Assembly: GCA_910587485.1 (NCBI GenBank)
Contig: CAJUKN010000010.1
Coordinates: forward strand, 5,444 to 69,443
From: an uncultured Lachnospira sp.
GTDB taxonomy: Bacteria; Bacillota; Clostridia; Lachnospirales; Lachnospiraceae
Direction: 5' to 3'
Length of the DNA stretch: 64,000 nt
Each line of letters starts with the position of its first letter. Position 1 is the first letter of the stretch. Position numbers and translations under genes: made by a program. This document shows, piece by piece, positions 24,388-32,277 of this stretch. Below the pieces are notes generated by a model, which was not told where the DNA came from, made no database searches, and saw only the letters and a program-made list of their open reading frames with translations.

Positions 24388-24642
24388 ATGAATATTAGTG
24401 GACAGGAATTTATTTCAGCTATGTCAGCAATTGGCGCTGGTATTGCAATGATTGCAGGTGTTGGTCCTGGTATCGGACAGGGTATTGCAGCAGGTCATGG
24501 TGCTTCTGCTGTTGGTCGTAATCCGGGTGCGAAGTCTGCAATTACATCTACTATGTTACTTGGGCAGGCTGTTGCTGAGACAACAGGTCTTTATGGTTTT
24601 GCCGTAGCTATCATCTTAATGTTTGTAAAGCCATTCGGTTGA
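24388..24642 (+). CDS. atpE: ATP synthase F0 subunit c (Na+-type ligand set)
   Basis: 84 residues, hairpin of two membrane helices joined by the polar RNP loop. The ion-binding carboxylate is Glu64 in AVAETTGLYG. Gln31 in GPGIGQG, Thr65, Thr66 and Tyr69 match the positions of Gln32, Ser66, Thr67 and Tyr70 that coordinate Na+ in Ilyobacter-type c rings, so sodium coupling is predicted. GGAGG precedes the ATG. Confidence 0.95.
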   Translation: MNISGQEFISAMSAIGAGIAMIAGVGPGIGQGIAAGHGASAVGRNPGAKSAITSTMLLGQAVAETTGLYGFAVAIILMFVKPFG

Positions 24643-24685
24643 TGGATTAAAAAAATATTGAGATTGTAGAAAGGAGGCAAAAGAA

Positions 24686-25240
24686 TTGGGTTCCATGGGA
24701 AGTACATTTGTGGCTCTCGCGGATGATGGCCGACTTTTTGGATTGGATCCACAGCTCCTTTTTGATGCGGCTATTACAGCTATTAATGTATTCGTATTAT
24801 TTTTGTTGTTATCATTTATATTATTTAATCCTGTAAGAAATATGTTGAAGAAGCGTCAGGATAAGATAACGAGTGACAGGGAGAATGCGGAGGCTGATAA
24901 GAGGCAGGCACAGGCTTTAAAGCAGGAGTATGAAGAAAAGCTTAAAGCAGCGAGACAGGAGGCTGAAAGTATATTAAGCGAGGCAAGACGTGTTGCAAAA
25001 CATAATGAGCAGAAGATTGTTGATGAAGCAAAACAGGAAGCTGCCAGAATTATTGCAAGAGCAAACACAGAAGCCGAACTTGAGAAACAAAAAGCAGCCG
25101 ACGAGGTAAAGCAGCAGATTATTGCTGTATCACAGCTTATGGCAGCAAAGGTGGTCGCAGCTTCTATCAATGAAGCGGACAGCCAGAGGCTTATTGAGCA
25201 AACTTTAAATGAAATGGGTGAGAACACATGGCTAAGTTAG
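24686..25240 (+). CDS. atpF: ATP synthase F0 subunit b
   Basis: 184 residues. One membrane helix (about 28-48, INVFVLFLLLSFILFNPV) and a long charged helix rich in Glu/Lys/Ala/Gln forming the peripheral stalk. TTG 24686 is used because AAGGAGG ends 8 bases upstream, whereas ATG 24695 would be 17 bases away. Overlaps atpH by 13 bases. Confidence 0.93.
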   Translation: MGSMGSTFVALADDGRLFGLDPQLLFDAAITAINVFVLFLLLSFILFNPVRNMLKKRQDKITSDRENAEADKRQAQALKQEYEEKLKAARQEAESILSEARRVAKHNEQKIVDEAKQEAARIIARANTEAELEKQKAADEVKQQIIAVSQLMAAKVVAASINEADSQRLIEQTLNEMGENTWLS

Positions 25241-25776
25241 CAGCAACAACATATGGTGATGCATTATTTCAGCTCGCACTTGAAGAATCAAAAATCGATG
25301 CGCTGTATGACGAAGTTTTAGTGGTTCTTAAAGCATTTGAAGATAACAGCGAGCTAAACAAATTATTGAATCATCCAAAAATTGATAAAGAAGAAAAAGA
25401 AAAATTTTTAGAGAATGTTTTTGGCAATTTTGTGTCAAAAAATCTGACCGGTTTTCTTATGATTATGGTATCAAAAGACCGTCAGCAAAATATAGTCGAG
25501 GCTCTGTATTATTTTTGTGACAAGGTGCTTGAATATAAAAAGATTGGCATTGCGTTTGTCACAACAGCAACGCCTCTTACTGATGTTCAGAAAGAGAATG
25601 TAGTAACAAAACTATTAGCCACTACCAAATATAAGGATTTTCAGATGCATTATGATGTGGATTCATCCATTATTGGTGGCATGGTTATCAGAATTGGCGA
25701 TAGAGTAGTAGACAGCAGTATTAAAACAAAATTAGATGAGCTTGCAAAACAGCTAAAAAAAATTCAGCTTGTGTAA
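25228..25776 (+). CDS. atpH: ATP synthase F1 subunit delta
   Basis: 182 residues. YGDALFQLALEESKIDALYDEV and the C-terminal IIGGMVIRIGDRVVDSSIKTKLDELAKQL are the OSCP/delta signatures. Connects the F1 head to the b stalk. Translation coupled to atpF by overlap. Confidence 0.95.
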   Translation: MAKLAATTYGDALFQLALEESKIDALYDEVLVVLKAFEDNSELNKLLNHPKIDKEEKEKFLENVFGNFVSKNLTGFLMIMVSKDRQQNIVEALYYFCDKVLEYKKIGIAFVTTATPLTDVQKENVVTKLLATTKYKDFQMHYDVDSSIIGGMVIRIGDRVVDSSIKTKLDELAKQLKKIQLV

Positions 25777-25813
25777 GCTTATACATTTAATAGAAAGAGG
25801 GTGCGTTTGCTCC

Positions 25814-27319
25814 ATGAATTTGAGACCGGAAGAAATCAGCTCTGTGATAAAAGAGCAGATAAAAAGATATTCTACCGAACTTGAAGTGTCCGATGTTGGT
25901 ACGGTTATTCAGGTGGCAGATGGTATCGCGCGTATACATGGTCTGGAGAAGGCCATGCAGGGTGAATTGCTCGAATTTCCGGGAGAAGTGTACGGCATGA
26001 TTCTCAATCTTGAGGAGGACAATGTTGGTGCCGTTTTGTTAGGTGATTCGCGCAACATCAATGAAGGTGATACCGTAAAGACAACAGGGCGTGTTGTAGA
26101 GGTTCCTGTTGGCGATGCTATGGTTGGTAGAGTTGTTAATGCATTAGGACAGCCGATAGATGGCAAAGGACCTATCAATACTGATAAGTTTCGTCAGATT
26201 GAAAGAGTTGCGTCAGGTGTTATTACAAGAAAGTCCGTTGATACACCACTTCAGACAGGTATCAAGGCTATCGATGCCATGATTCCTATTGGAAGAGGTC
26301 AAAGAGAGTTAATTATCGGAGACCGTCAGACGGGTAAAACTGCGATTGCAATTGATACGATTATTAATCAAAAAGGTCAAAATGTAAACTGTATATATGT
26401 TGCTATTGGTCAAAAAGCATCGACAGTTGCAAGCATTGTAAGTACATTAGAAGAATATGGTGCGATGAGTTATACAACGGTTGTTGCTTCAACAGCTAGT
26501 GAACTTGCTCCATTACAGTATATTGCTCCATATGCAGGTTGTGCAATTGGTGAGGAATGGATGGAACAAGGAAAGGATGTGTTGGTTGTTTATGATGATT
26601 TAAGTAAACATGCTACAGCATATCGTACATTGTCTTTGCTTCTAAAAAGACCACCTGGACGTGAGGCTTATCCTGGTGACGTATTTTATCTCCATTCAAG
26701 ACTTCTTGAGAGAGCAGCAAGAATGTCTGATGAATATGGTGGAGGTTCATTAACTGCTTTACCAATTATTGAGACACAAGCGGGAGATGTTTCGGCATAT
26801 ATTCCTACAAATGTTATTTCTATCACAGATGGACAGATATATCTTGAGACAGAAATGTTTAATTCAGGCTTTAGACCTGCCGTTAATGCTGGTTTGTCTG
26901 TATCGCGAGTTGGAGGTGCGGCACAGATTAAAGCGATGAAAAAGATAGCTGCTCCTATTCGAGTTGATTTGGCACAGTACAGAGAACTTGCTTCGTTTGC
27001 ACAGTTTGGTTCAGAACTGGATGCTGATACAAAGGAAAAGCTTGCACAGGGCGAACGCGTAAAAGAGATGTTAAAGCAGCCACAGTACAAGCCAATGCCT
27101 GTTGAATATCAAGTAATAATTATATACGCTGTAACAAAAAAATATGTTATAGATATATCTGTTGATAAAATTCTTACATTCCAAGATGGATTGTTTGATT
27201 TTATTGACACAAAGTATCCACAAATACCAGAATCTATTGCAAAGACAAAAGTACTTGACGAGGATACTGAAAAGTTATTAATTAGCGCCATTGAAGAGTT
27301 TAAAAAGACATTCAAGTAA
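25814..27319 (+). CDS. atpA: ATP synthase F1 subunit alpha
   Basis: 501 residues, normal length. MNLRPEEISSVIKEQIKRY start, Walker A GDRQTGKTA (about 169-177), YDDLSKHA and the alpha signature near PAVNAGLSVSRVGG. Non-catalytic nucleotide-binding subunit of F1. ATG 25814 matches the family start; GAGGG is about 12 bases upstream, and the open frame further upstream is ignored. Confidence 0.97.
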   Translation: MNLRPEEISSVIKEQIKRYSTELEVSDVGTVIQVADGIARIHGLEKAMQGELLEFPGEVYGMILNLEEDNVGAVLLGDSRNINEGDTVKTTGRVVEVPVGDAMVGRVVNALGQPIDGKGPINTDKFRQIERVASGVITRKSVDTPLQTGIKAIDAMIPIGRGQRELIIGDRQTGKTAIAIDTIINQKGQNVNCIYVAIGQKASTVASIVSTLEEYGAMSYTTVVASTASELAPLQYIAPYAGCAIGEEWMEQGKDVLVVYDDLSKHATAYRTLSLLLKRPPGREAYPGDVFYLHSRLLERAARMSDEYGGGSLTALPIIETQAGDVSAYIPTNVISITDGQIYLETEMFNSGFRPAVNAGLSVSRVGGAAQIKAMKKIAAPIRVDLAQYRELASFAQFGSELDADTKEKLAQGERVKEMLKQPQYKPMPVEYQVIIIYAVTKKYVIDISVDKILTFQDGLFDFIDTKYPQIPESIAKTKVLDEDTEKLLISAIEEFKKTFK

Positions 27320-27345
27320 GAGCGGTGGAATGGAGGTAATGGATT

Positions 27346-28203
27346 ATGGCCTCAATGAGAGACATAAAAAGACGTAGAGACAGTATTCAAAGTACTGGTC
27401 AGATTACCAAAGCCATGAAGCTCGTTTCCACTGTAAAGCTGCAGAAAGCAAAAGGTAAGGCAGAGAATACAAAACCATATTTTGATTTGATGTATGAGAC
27501 GGTAAGTAATATTCTTGCAAAGTCTGGCAATATCAATCATAAATATTTGAAGGCAGGAGAATCGGATAAGAAAGCAATTATTACGATTACAGCAAACAGA
27601 GGTCTTGCAGGCGGTTATAATTCTAATATTGTAAAGCTTATTACAAATAGTGATATCGCTAAAGAGGAGGCTTGTATTTACTCAATAGGTAGAAAGGGTA
27701 GAGAACTTCTTGAACGAAAAGGATATGTGATGAAAGCAGATTATTCTGATGTAATCAATGAGCCGTTATACACCGATGCAAAAGAGATTTGTGATGAAGT
27801 GTTAAGGGCTTTTACAGAGGGAGAGATTGGTGAAATTTATCTTGCATATACTGCTTTTAAGAATACCGTAGTTCATGTTCCACAGCTTATAAAGCTTCTT
27901 CCTATACAACCAGACGAAGAAGGCAAGACTGCGCAGACAGATGATACGCCTATGAATTATGAGCCAAATGAAGAAGAGGCTTTAGATATGATTATTCCAA
28001 AGTATATCGCAAGTCTTGTCTATGGTGCATTAATTGAGGCTGTAGCCAGTGAGAATGGCGCTCGTATGCAGGCTATGGATAATGCTACAAGCAATGCAGA
28101 CGATATGATTGCAAGTCTTTCTCTGAAGTTTAATAGAGCGCGTCAAGCCTCAATTACACAAGAGCTTACAGAGATTATATCCGGTGCAAATGCCATCGAA
28201 TAA
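27346..28203 (+). CDS. atpG: ATP synthase F1 subunit gamma
   Basis: 285 residues. N-terminal SMRDIKRRRDSIQSTGQITKAMKLVS and C-terminal RMQAMDNATSNADDMIASLSLKFNRARQASITQELTEI form the coiled-coil rotor shaft. GGAGGT lies upstream of the ATG. Confidence 0.97.
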   Translation: MASMRDIKRRRDSIQSTGQITKAMKLVSTVKLQKAKGKAENTKPYFDLMYETVSNILAKSGNINHKYLKAGESDKKAIITITANRGLAGGYNSNIVKLITNSDIAKEEACIYSIGRKGRELLERKGYVMKADYSDVINEPLYTDAKEICDEVLRAFTEGEIGEIYLAYTAFKNTVVHVPQLIKLLPIQPDEEGKTAQTDDTPMNYEPNEEEALDMIIPKYIASLVYGALIEAVASENGARMQAMDNATSNADDMIASLSLKFNRARQASITQELTEIISGANAIE

Positions 28204-28256
28204 TGATATGCAGTTTGCATAGTTCTATAATGATTTTATAAAATATGGAGGAAAAC

Positions 28257-29648
28257 ATGGCAGAGAAGAATATTGGTAAAATTACTCAGATAATCGGTGC
28301 TGTTTTGGATATTAAATTTCAAGATGGCAAATTGCCTGAGATTAATTCAGCTATCAATATTACACGCAGCAATGGTGAATGTTTGGTAGTGGAAGTTGCG
28401 CAGCATCTTGGTGATGACACTGTAAGATGTATAGCAATGGGACCTACGGACGGACTTGTACGTGGTATGGATGCTGAGGCAACAGGGGCGCCAATATCTG
28501 TTCCAGTAGGTGAGAACACACTGGGCAGAATGTTCAATGTTTTGGGCGACCCTATTGATAATAAACCTGCTCCAAAAGTTCAGAAGCATATGCCTATTCA
28601 TAGGAAAGCTCCTAACTTTGAAGAGCAGTCAACATCAACAGAGATGTTAGAGACTGGTATCAAGGTAGTCGATTTACTTTGTCCTTATCAGAAGGGTGGT
28701 AAAATTGGACTTTTTGGTGGTGCAGGCGTTGGTAAGACCGTTTTGATTCAGGAGCTTATCCGAAATATTGCTACAGAGCATGGTGGATATTCTGTATTTA
28801 CTGGTGTTGGAGAGCGTACAAGAGAAGGTAACGACCTTTATTATGAAATGAAGGAATCAGGCGTTATTGAAAAGACGACGATGGTATTCGGACAGATGAA
28901 TGAACCGCCTGGAGCTAGAATGAGAGTAGGTTTGACAGGACTTACAATGGCAGAATATTTCCGTGATGAAGGCGGTAAAGATGTGCTGTTGTTTATTGAT
29001 AATATCTTTCGATTTACACAGGCTGGTTCAGAAGTTTCAGCTTTGCTTGGACGTATGCCATCAGCCGTTGGTTATCAGCCAACACTTCAAACAGAGATGG
29101 GTGCATTGCAAGAACGTATTACATCAACAAAGAATGGTTCTATCACATCCGTTCAGGCTGTATATGTGCCTGCTGATGACTTGACAGACCCTGCTCCAGC
29201 TACAACATTTGCGCATTTGGATGCAACAACAGTACTTTCCAGAGCAATTGTTGAGTTGGGTATTTATCCAGCCGTAGACCCATTGGAGTCTACTTCAAGG
29301 ATTCTTGACCCAAGAATTGTTGGTGAGGAACATTATAATGTTGCTCGTGCTGTGCAGGAGATTTTGCAGAAATATAAAGAATTGCAAGATATTATTGCAA
29401 TTCTTGGTATGGACGAATTGTCAGAAGATGATAAATTAATCGTTTCAAGAGCAAGAAAGATACAGCGATTTCTTTCACAGCCATTCTTCGTTGCAGGTCA
29501 GTTTACAGGACTTGAGGGAAGATATGTTCCAATTAACGAGACCATTCAGGGATTTAAGGAAATCATTGAAGGAAAATATGATGAGATTCCAGAAAGTTAT
29601 TTCTTGAATTGTGGAAATATCGATGATGTTCTTGCCAAGACAAAGTAG
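28257..29648 (+). CDS. atpD: ATP synthase F1 subunit beta
   Basis: 463 residues. Catalytic subunit: Walker A GGAGVGKTV (about 151-159), GERTREGNDLY with the catalytic Glu, LLFIDNIFRFTQAG, and ALLGRMPSAVGYQPTL. ATG 28257 is 6 bases after GGAGG; the upstream ATG 28245 precedes that site. Confidence 0.98.
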   Translation: MAEKNIGKITQIIGAVLDIKFQDGKLPEINSAINITRSNGECLVVEVAQHLGDDTVRCIAMGPTDGLVRGMDAEATGAPISVPVGENTLGRMFNVLGDPIDNKPAPKVQKHMPIHRKAPNFEEQSTSTEMLETGIKVVDLLCPYQKGGKIGLFGGAGVGKTVLIQELIRNIATEHGGYSVFTGVGERTREGNDLYYEMKESGVIEKTTMVFGQMNEPPGARMRVGLTGLTMAEYFRDEGGKDVLLFIDNIFRFTQAGSEVSALLGRMPSAVGYQPTLQTEMGALQERITSTKNGSITSVQAVYVPADDLTDPAPATTFAHLDATTVLSRAIVELGIYPAVDPLESTSRILDPRIVGEEHYNVARAVQEILQKYKELQDIIAILGMDELSEDDKLIVSRARKIQRFLSQPFFVAGQFTGLEGRYVPINETIQGFKEIIEGKYDEIPESYFLNCGNIDDVLAKTK

Positions 29649-29659
29649 AGGTGATGAGC

Positions 29660-30058
29660 ATGGCCGATAAATTTATGTTGATAGTAAATACGCCAGACAG
29701 ACAATTTTATCAAAAAGAGGTGTCTATGGTAGAATTGGCAACAAGTGAGGGCGAAATCGGCGTGTATGCCGAGCATATTCCACTGACATCGGTTTTAGTG
29801 CCGTGTGTTATGACTATCCATGAGGAGAGCGGTACAAAAAAGGCGGCTGTTCATGGTGGAATTGTTGAAATTTTAAAAGATAAAGTAACAGTATTGGCAG
29901 AGGTGGCTGAATGGCCAGAAGAAATTGATGTCAATAGAGCAAATGAAGCAAGGATAAGAGCAGAGAGAAGGCTAAAGAGCGGAGATGCCAATATCAATAT
30001 GATGAGGGCAGAATTAGCATTAAAACGTTCTCTGGCAAGACTTGGTGCAGTAGATTAG
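29660..30058 (+). CDS. atpC: ATP synthase F1 subunit epsilon
   Basis: 132 residues. N-terminal beta barrel (IVNTPDRQFYQKEVSMVELATSEGEIGVYAEHIPL) and C-terminal helical hairpin (ANEARIRAERRLKS ... ALKRSLARL). Rotor subunit that regulates hydrolysis. ATG 29660 follows GAGGTG at 6 bases. Last atp gene. Confidence 0.95.
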   Translation: MADKFMLIVNTPDRQFYQKEVSMVELATSEGEIGVYAEHIPLTSVLVPCVMTIHEESGTKKAAVHGGIVEILKDKVTVLAEVAEWPEEIDVNRANEARIRAERRLKSGDANINMMRAELALKRSLARLGAVD

Positions 30059-30108
30059 TTTGGGTCATAACATAAAATTGTTTATATTATGACTTGATAA
30101 AGTTGAAT

Positions 30109-30184
30109 AAAACCTTCCAGATTTGGCAATCATTAGTTATCGGTTTTATATCGATATTTAATATTGTATTTTCTGGGAGGTTTT
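30109..30184 (+). promoter_or_regulatory. Long-range hairpin that would hide the ywmB ribosome-binding site
   Basis: AAAACCTTCCAGA (30109-30121) pairs with TCTGGGAGGTTTT (30172-30184) with one T-G pair; the 3' arm contains the GGGAGG ribosome-binding site of the gene starting at 30186. The 50-base loop is AT-rich. It could be an attenuator, an RNA thermosensor-like switch, or simply the atp operon terminator (T5 follows). Confidence 0.5.
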
Positions 30185-30185
30185 T

Positions 30186-31013
30186 ATGTTAAGAGATATT
30201 GCCTATATGATGGTACTTTCTGTAAAAGAATGGGGTAAAAATGCATCGGATTTTCAAAAGAAAAAGCCCATTTATAGAAAGACAAAATTTAAAATTTCAA
30301 TTCTGTTATTAATGTTATTGTGGATTGTGTCTGCAAGTAATATAATATATGGATTGAATGATGAAGGTTACAGAGGTAGAATAGTGAGTGCATTTTCAAA
30401 TGACACATATGATAAAGTAAGTGCAAGTTTGTCTTATTATGGAAAATATGCTGATGCGGTTTTAGCAGAAGATGCAAAAGTCATTATATTAGAGCATATC
30501 GCAAAAGCTATTAAAATTAACCGATATGAGATAACAAATACATTTGATGAAGAAGATAACACAGTGACTACATTAAGCCAATTGTCTGAGGCTGGTGATG
30601 TCATTATGAAATTTATCACACATGATAAAGACAAACAGTATATATATGTAGGAATTAATATAAACAAACAAATGGATGCTATTTTTACATATGAGGATAT
30701 ATTAAAAAAAGAATTAGATAAATTGGGGATGGATAATACAACAGTAGCCATTAATGTAAAGGGTGAAATGAATGGTGAACTTGAAGAATATAAAAAAGAT
30801 AGTATTACAAAAATGTTGTTAGACAAAACGGGGGCAAAAGTTGTTACAGGACATAAGAGTGATGAATTATATACCATTTATGCGTATGATAAAGATATTA
30901 AAGAGGGGGTTGAATTGGGCGAAGGAAAAGTGAATGTAAATATTTCAATAGAATATAATTCCGATAAAAATAAGACGATAGTATATTATTCGGTTCCATA
31001 TAGAAATATGTGA
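30186..31013 (+). CDS. YwmB-like secreted/membrane-anchored protein
   Basis: 275 residues. An N-terminal cytoplasmic stretch, one membrane helix (about 40-58, ISILLLMLLWIVSASNIIYG) and an extracytoplasmic alpha/beta region with DVIMKFI, YIYVGININ and VNVNISIEYNSDKNKTIVYYSVP. Placement directly after atpC and the alternating strand/helix pattern match the YwmB (TATA-box-binding-like fold) family, which sits behind the atp operon in Bacillus. Function unknown. The ribosome-binding site GGGAGG is buried in a hairpin (30109-30184). Confidence 0.6.
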   Translation: MLRDIAYMMVLSVKEWGKNASDFQKKKPIYRKTKFKISILLLMLLWIVSASNIIYGLNDEGYRGRIVSAFSNDTYDKVSASLSYYGKYADAVLAEDAKVIILEHIAKAIKINRYEITNTFDEEDNTVTTLSQLSEAGDVIMKFITHDKDKQYIYVGININKQMDAIFTYEDILKKELDKLGMDNTTVAINVKGEMNGELEEYKKDSITKMLLDKTGAKVVTGHKSDELYTIYAYDKDIKEGVELGEGKVNVNISIEYNSDKNKTIVYYSVPYRNM

Positions 31014-31038
31014 GAGACAAAAGAGACTGTCTCACGGG

Positions 31039-31066
31039 TTTGTGTCTGTGTGCTGCTTGACACAAA
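31039..31066 (+). repeat. TTTGTGTC hairpin repeat, copy 2
   Basis: TTTGTGTC (31039-31046), loop TGTGTGCTGCTT, GACACAAA (31059-31066). Same stem as 21603-21630; loop differs only by C/T and A/G transitions. Upstream, GTGAGAGAC/GTCTCAC (about 31011-31035) forms another hairpin that may end the ywmB transcript. Confidence 0.75.
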
Positions 31067-31119
31067 TGAGTAAGAATATTTGTTCTTTGTGTAAAAGTGG
31101 CACAGAAATGAGGATTCGT

Positions 31120-32277
31120 ATGACATTAGATGAACTTTTAGATAAATGTATAAATGAACAGTTAATTGATTTAGTTATTAGTGGAAAGAAGAAAAAAGAT
31201 TATAAAGCAGAAAAGATAAAAATCAGACCCGTTTTAATACAAGGAAAGGTTATATACCAAGCATCTGAGTTTGTGGAACATAAAGTATTACATTTTAATT
31301 ATACACAAGAAGAAGTAAAATCATATATTGCAAAAATGTTAGAAGAATATTTTAAACAGGCACAGTTTAAAACAACAGATAAGGATGCGCAAGTGTTATC
31401 AAGCAAATCTGGTAAGCTGACCATTCGATATAAAAATCTGGATAAAAAAAGACAACAAAAAGATATGGCGCATAATCGAAATAAGAATTACATCTTAAAA
31501 GAAGGAACTGCTGTTGAATTTTTGGTTGATTTAGGCGTTATGACAAAGGAAGGAAAAATTTGTAGTCAAAAGTATGATAAATATAAGCAAATCAATCGAT
31601 TTCTTGAATTTATTGAAGATATCTTGCCGCATTTAGATAAAAAGAAAGAACAAGTAATTATTGATTTTGGCTGTGGCAAATCGTATCTTACCTTTGCAAT
31701 GTATTATTATTTAAAAGAATTAAAGGGTTATAATATTAGAATCATTGGGTTGGATTTAAAGGAAGATGTGATTCATACTTGTAATCAGTTAAAAGATAAA
31801 TATGGATATGATAAGTTAAATTTTTATGTTGGTGATATTGCTTCATATAAAGATGTAGAACATGTTGATATGGTTGTGACACTTCATGCGTGTGACACAG
31901 CGACCGATTATGCACTGGCAAAAGCAGTAGAGTGGGGAGCAAAGGTTATTCTTTCTGTGCCTTGCTGTCAACATGAGGCAAATAAACAGATTCAGTCAGA
32001 AGAACTGGCTTTCGTATTAAAATATGGGGTATTAAAAGAACGTATATCGGCTATATTTACCGATGCAATACGAGCGAATCTTCTTGAGGAAGCTGGTTAT
32101 CAAACGCAGATTTTGGAATTTATTGATATGGAGCATACCCCTAAAAATTTGTTGATACGAGCAATCTATACAGGGGATAAGAAAAAGAAATCAGGCGATA
32201 TGGTACACAGTATGCAGTATACATTAGGATTAGACCTTACATTAAATAAATTGTTGAAAGGAATGGTGATTGAGTGA
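31120..32277 (+). CDS. SAM-dependent methyltransferase
   Basis: 385 residues. The C-terminal two thirds is a Rossmann methyltransferase of the Methyltransf_32 kind: IIDFGCGKSYLTF (SAM binding, about 180-192), IGLDLKEDVI, VVTLHACDTATDYALA and SVPCCQHE. The N-terminal third (SGKKKKDYKAEKIKIRP ...) may bind RNA. Relatives are annotated only as methyltransferases; the substrate (probably RNA) is not shown. ATG 31120 follows ATGAGG at 6 bases. Overlaps the next gene by 4 bases. Confidence 0.85.
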   Translation: MTLDELLDKCINEQLIDLVISGKKKKDYKAEKIKIRPVLIQGKVIYQASEFVEHKVLHFNYTQEEVKSYIAKMLEEYFKQAQFKTTDKDAQVLSSKSGKLTIRYKNLDKKRQQKDMAHNRNKNYILKEGTAVEFLVDLGVMTKEGKICSQKYDKYKQINRFLEFIEDILPHLDKKKEQVIIDFGCGKSYLTFAMYYYLKELKGYNIRIIGLDLKEDVIHTCNQLKDKYGYDKLNFYVGDIASYKDVEHVDMVVTLHACDTATDYALAKAVEWGAKVILSVPCCQHEANKQIQSEELAFVLKYGVLKERISAIFTDAIRANLLEEAGYQTQILEFIDMEHTPKNLLIRAIYTGDKKKKSGDMVHSMQYTLGLDLTLNKLLKGMVIE

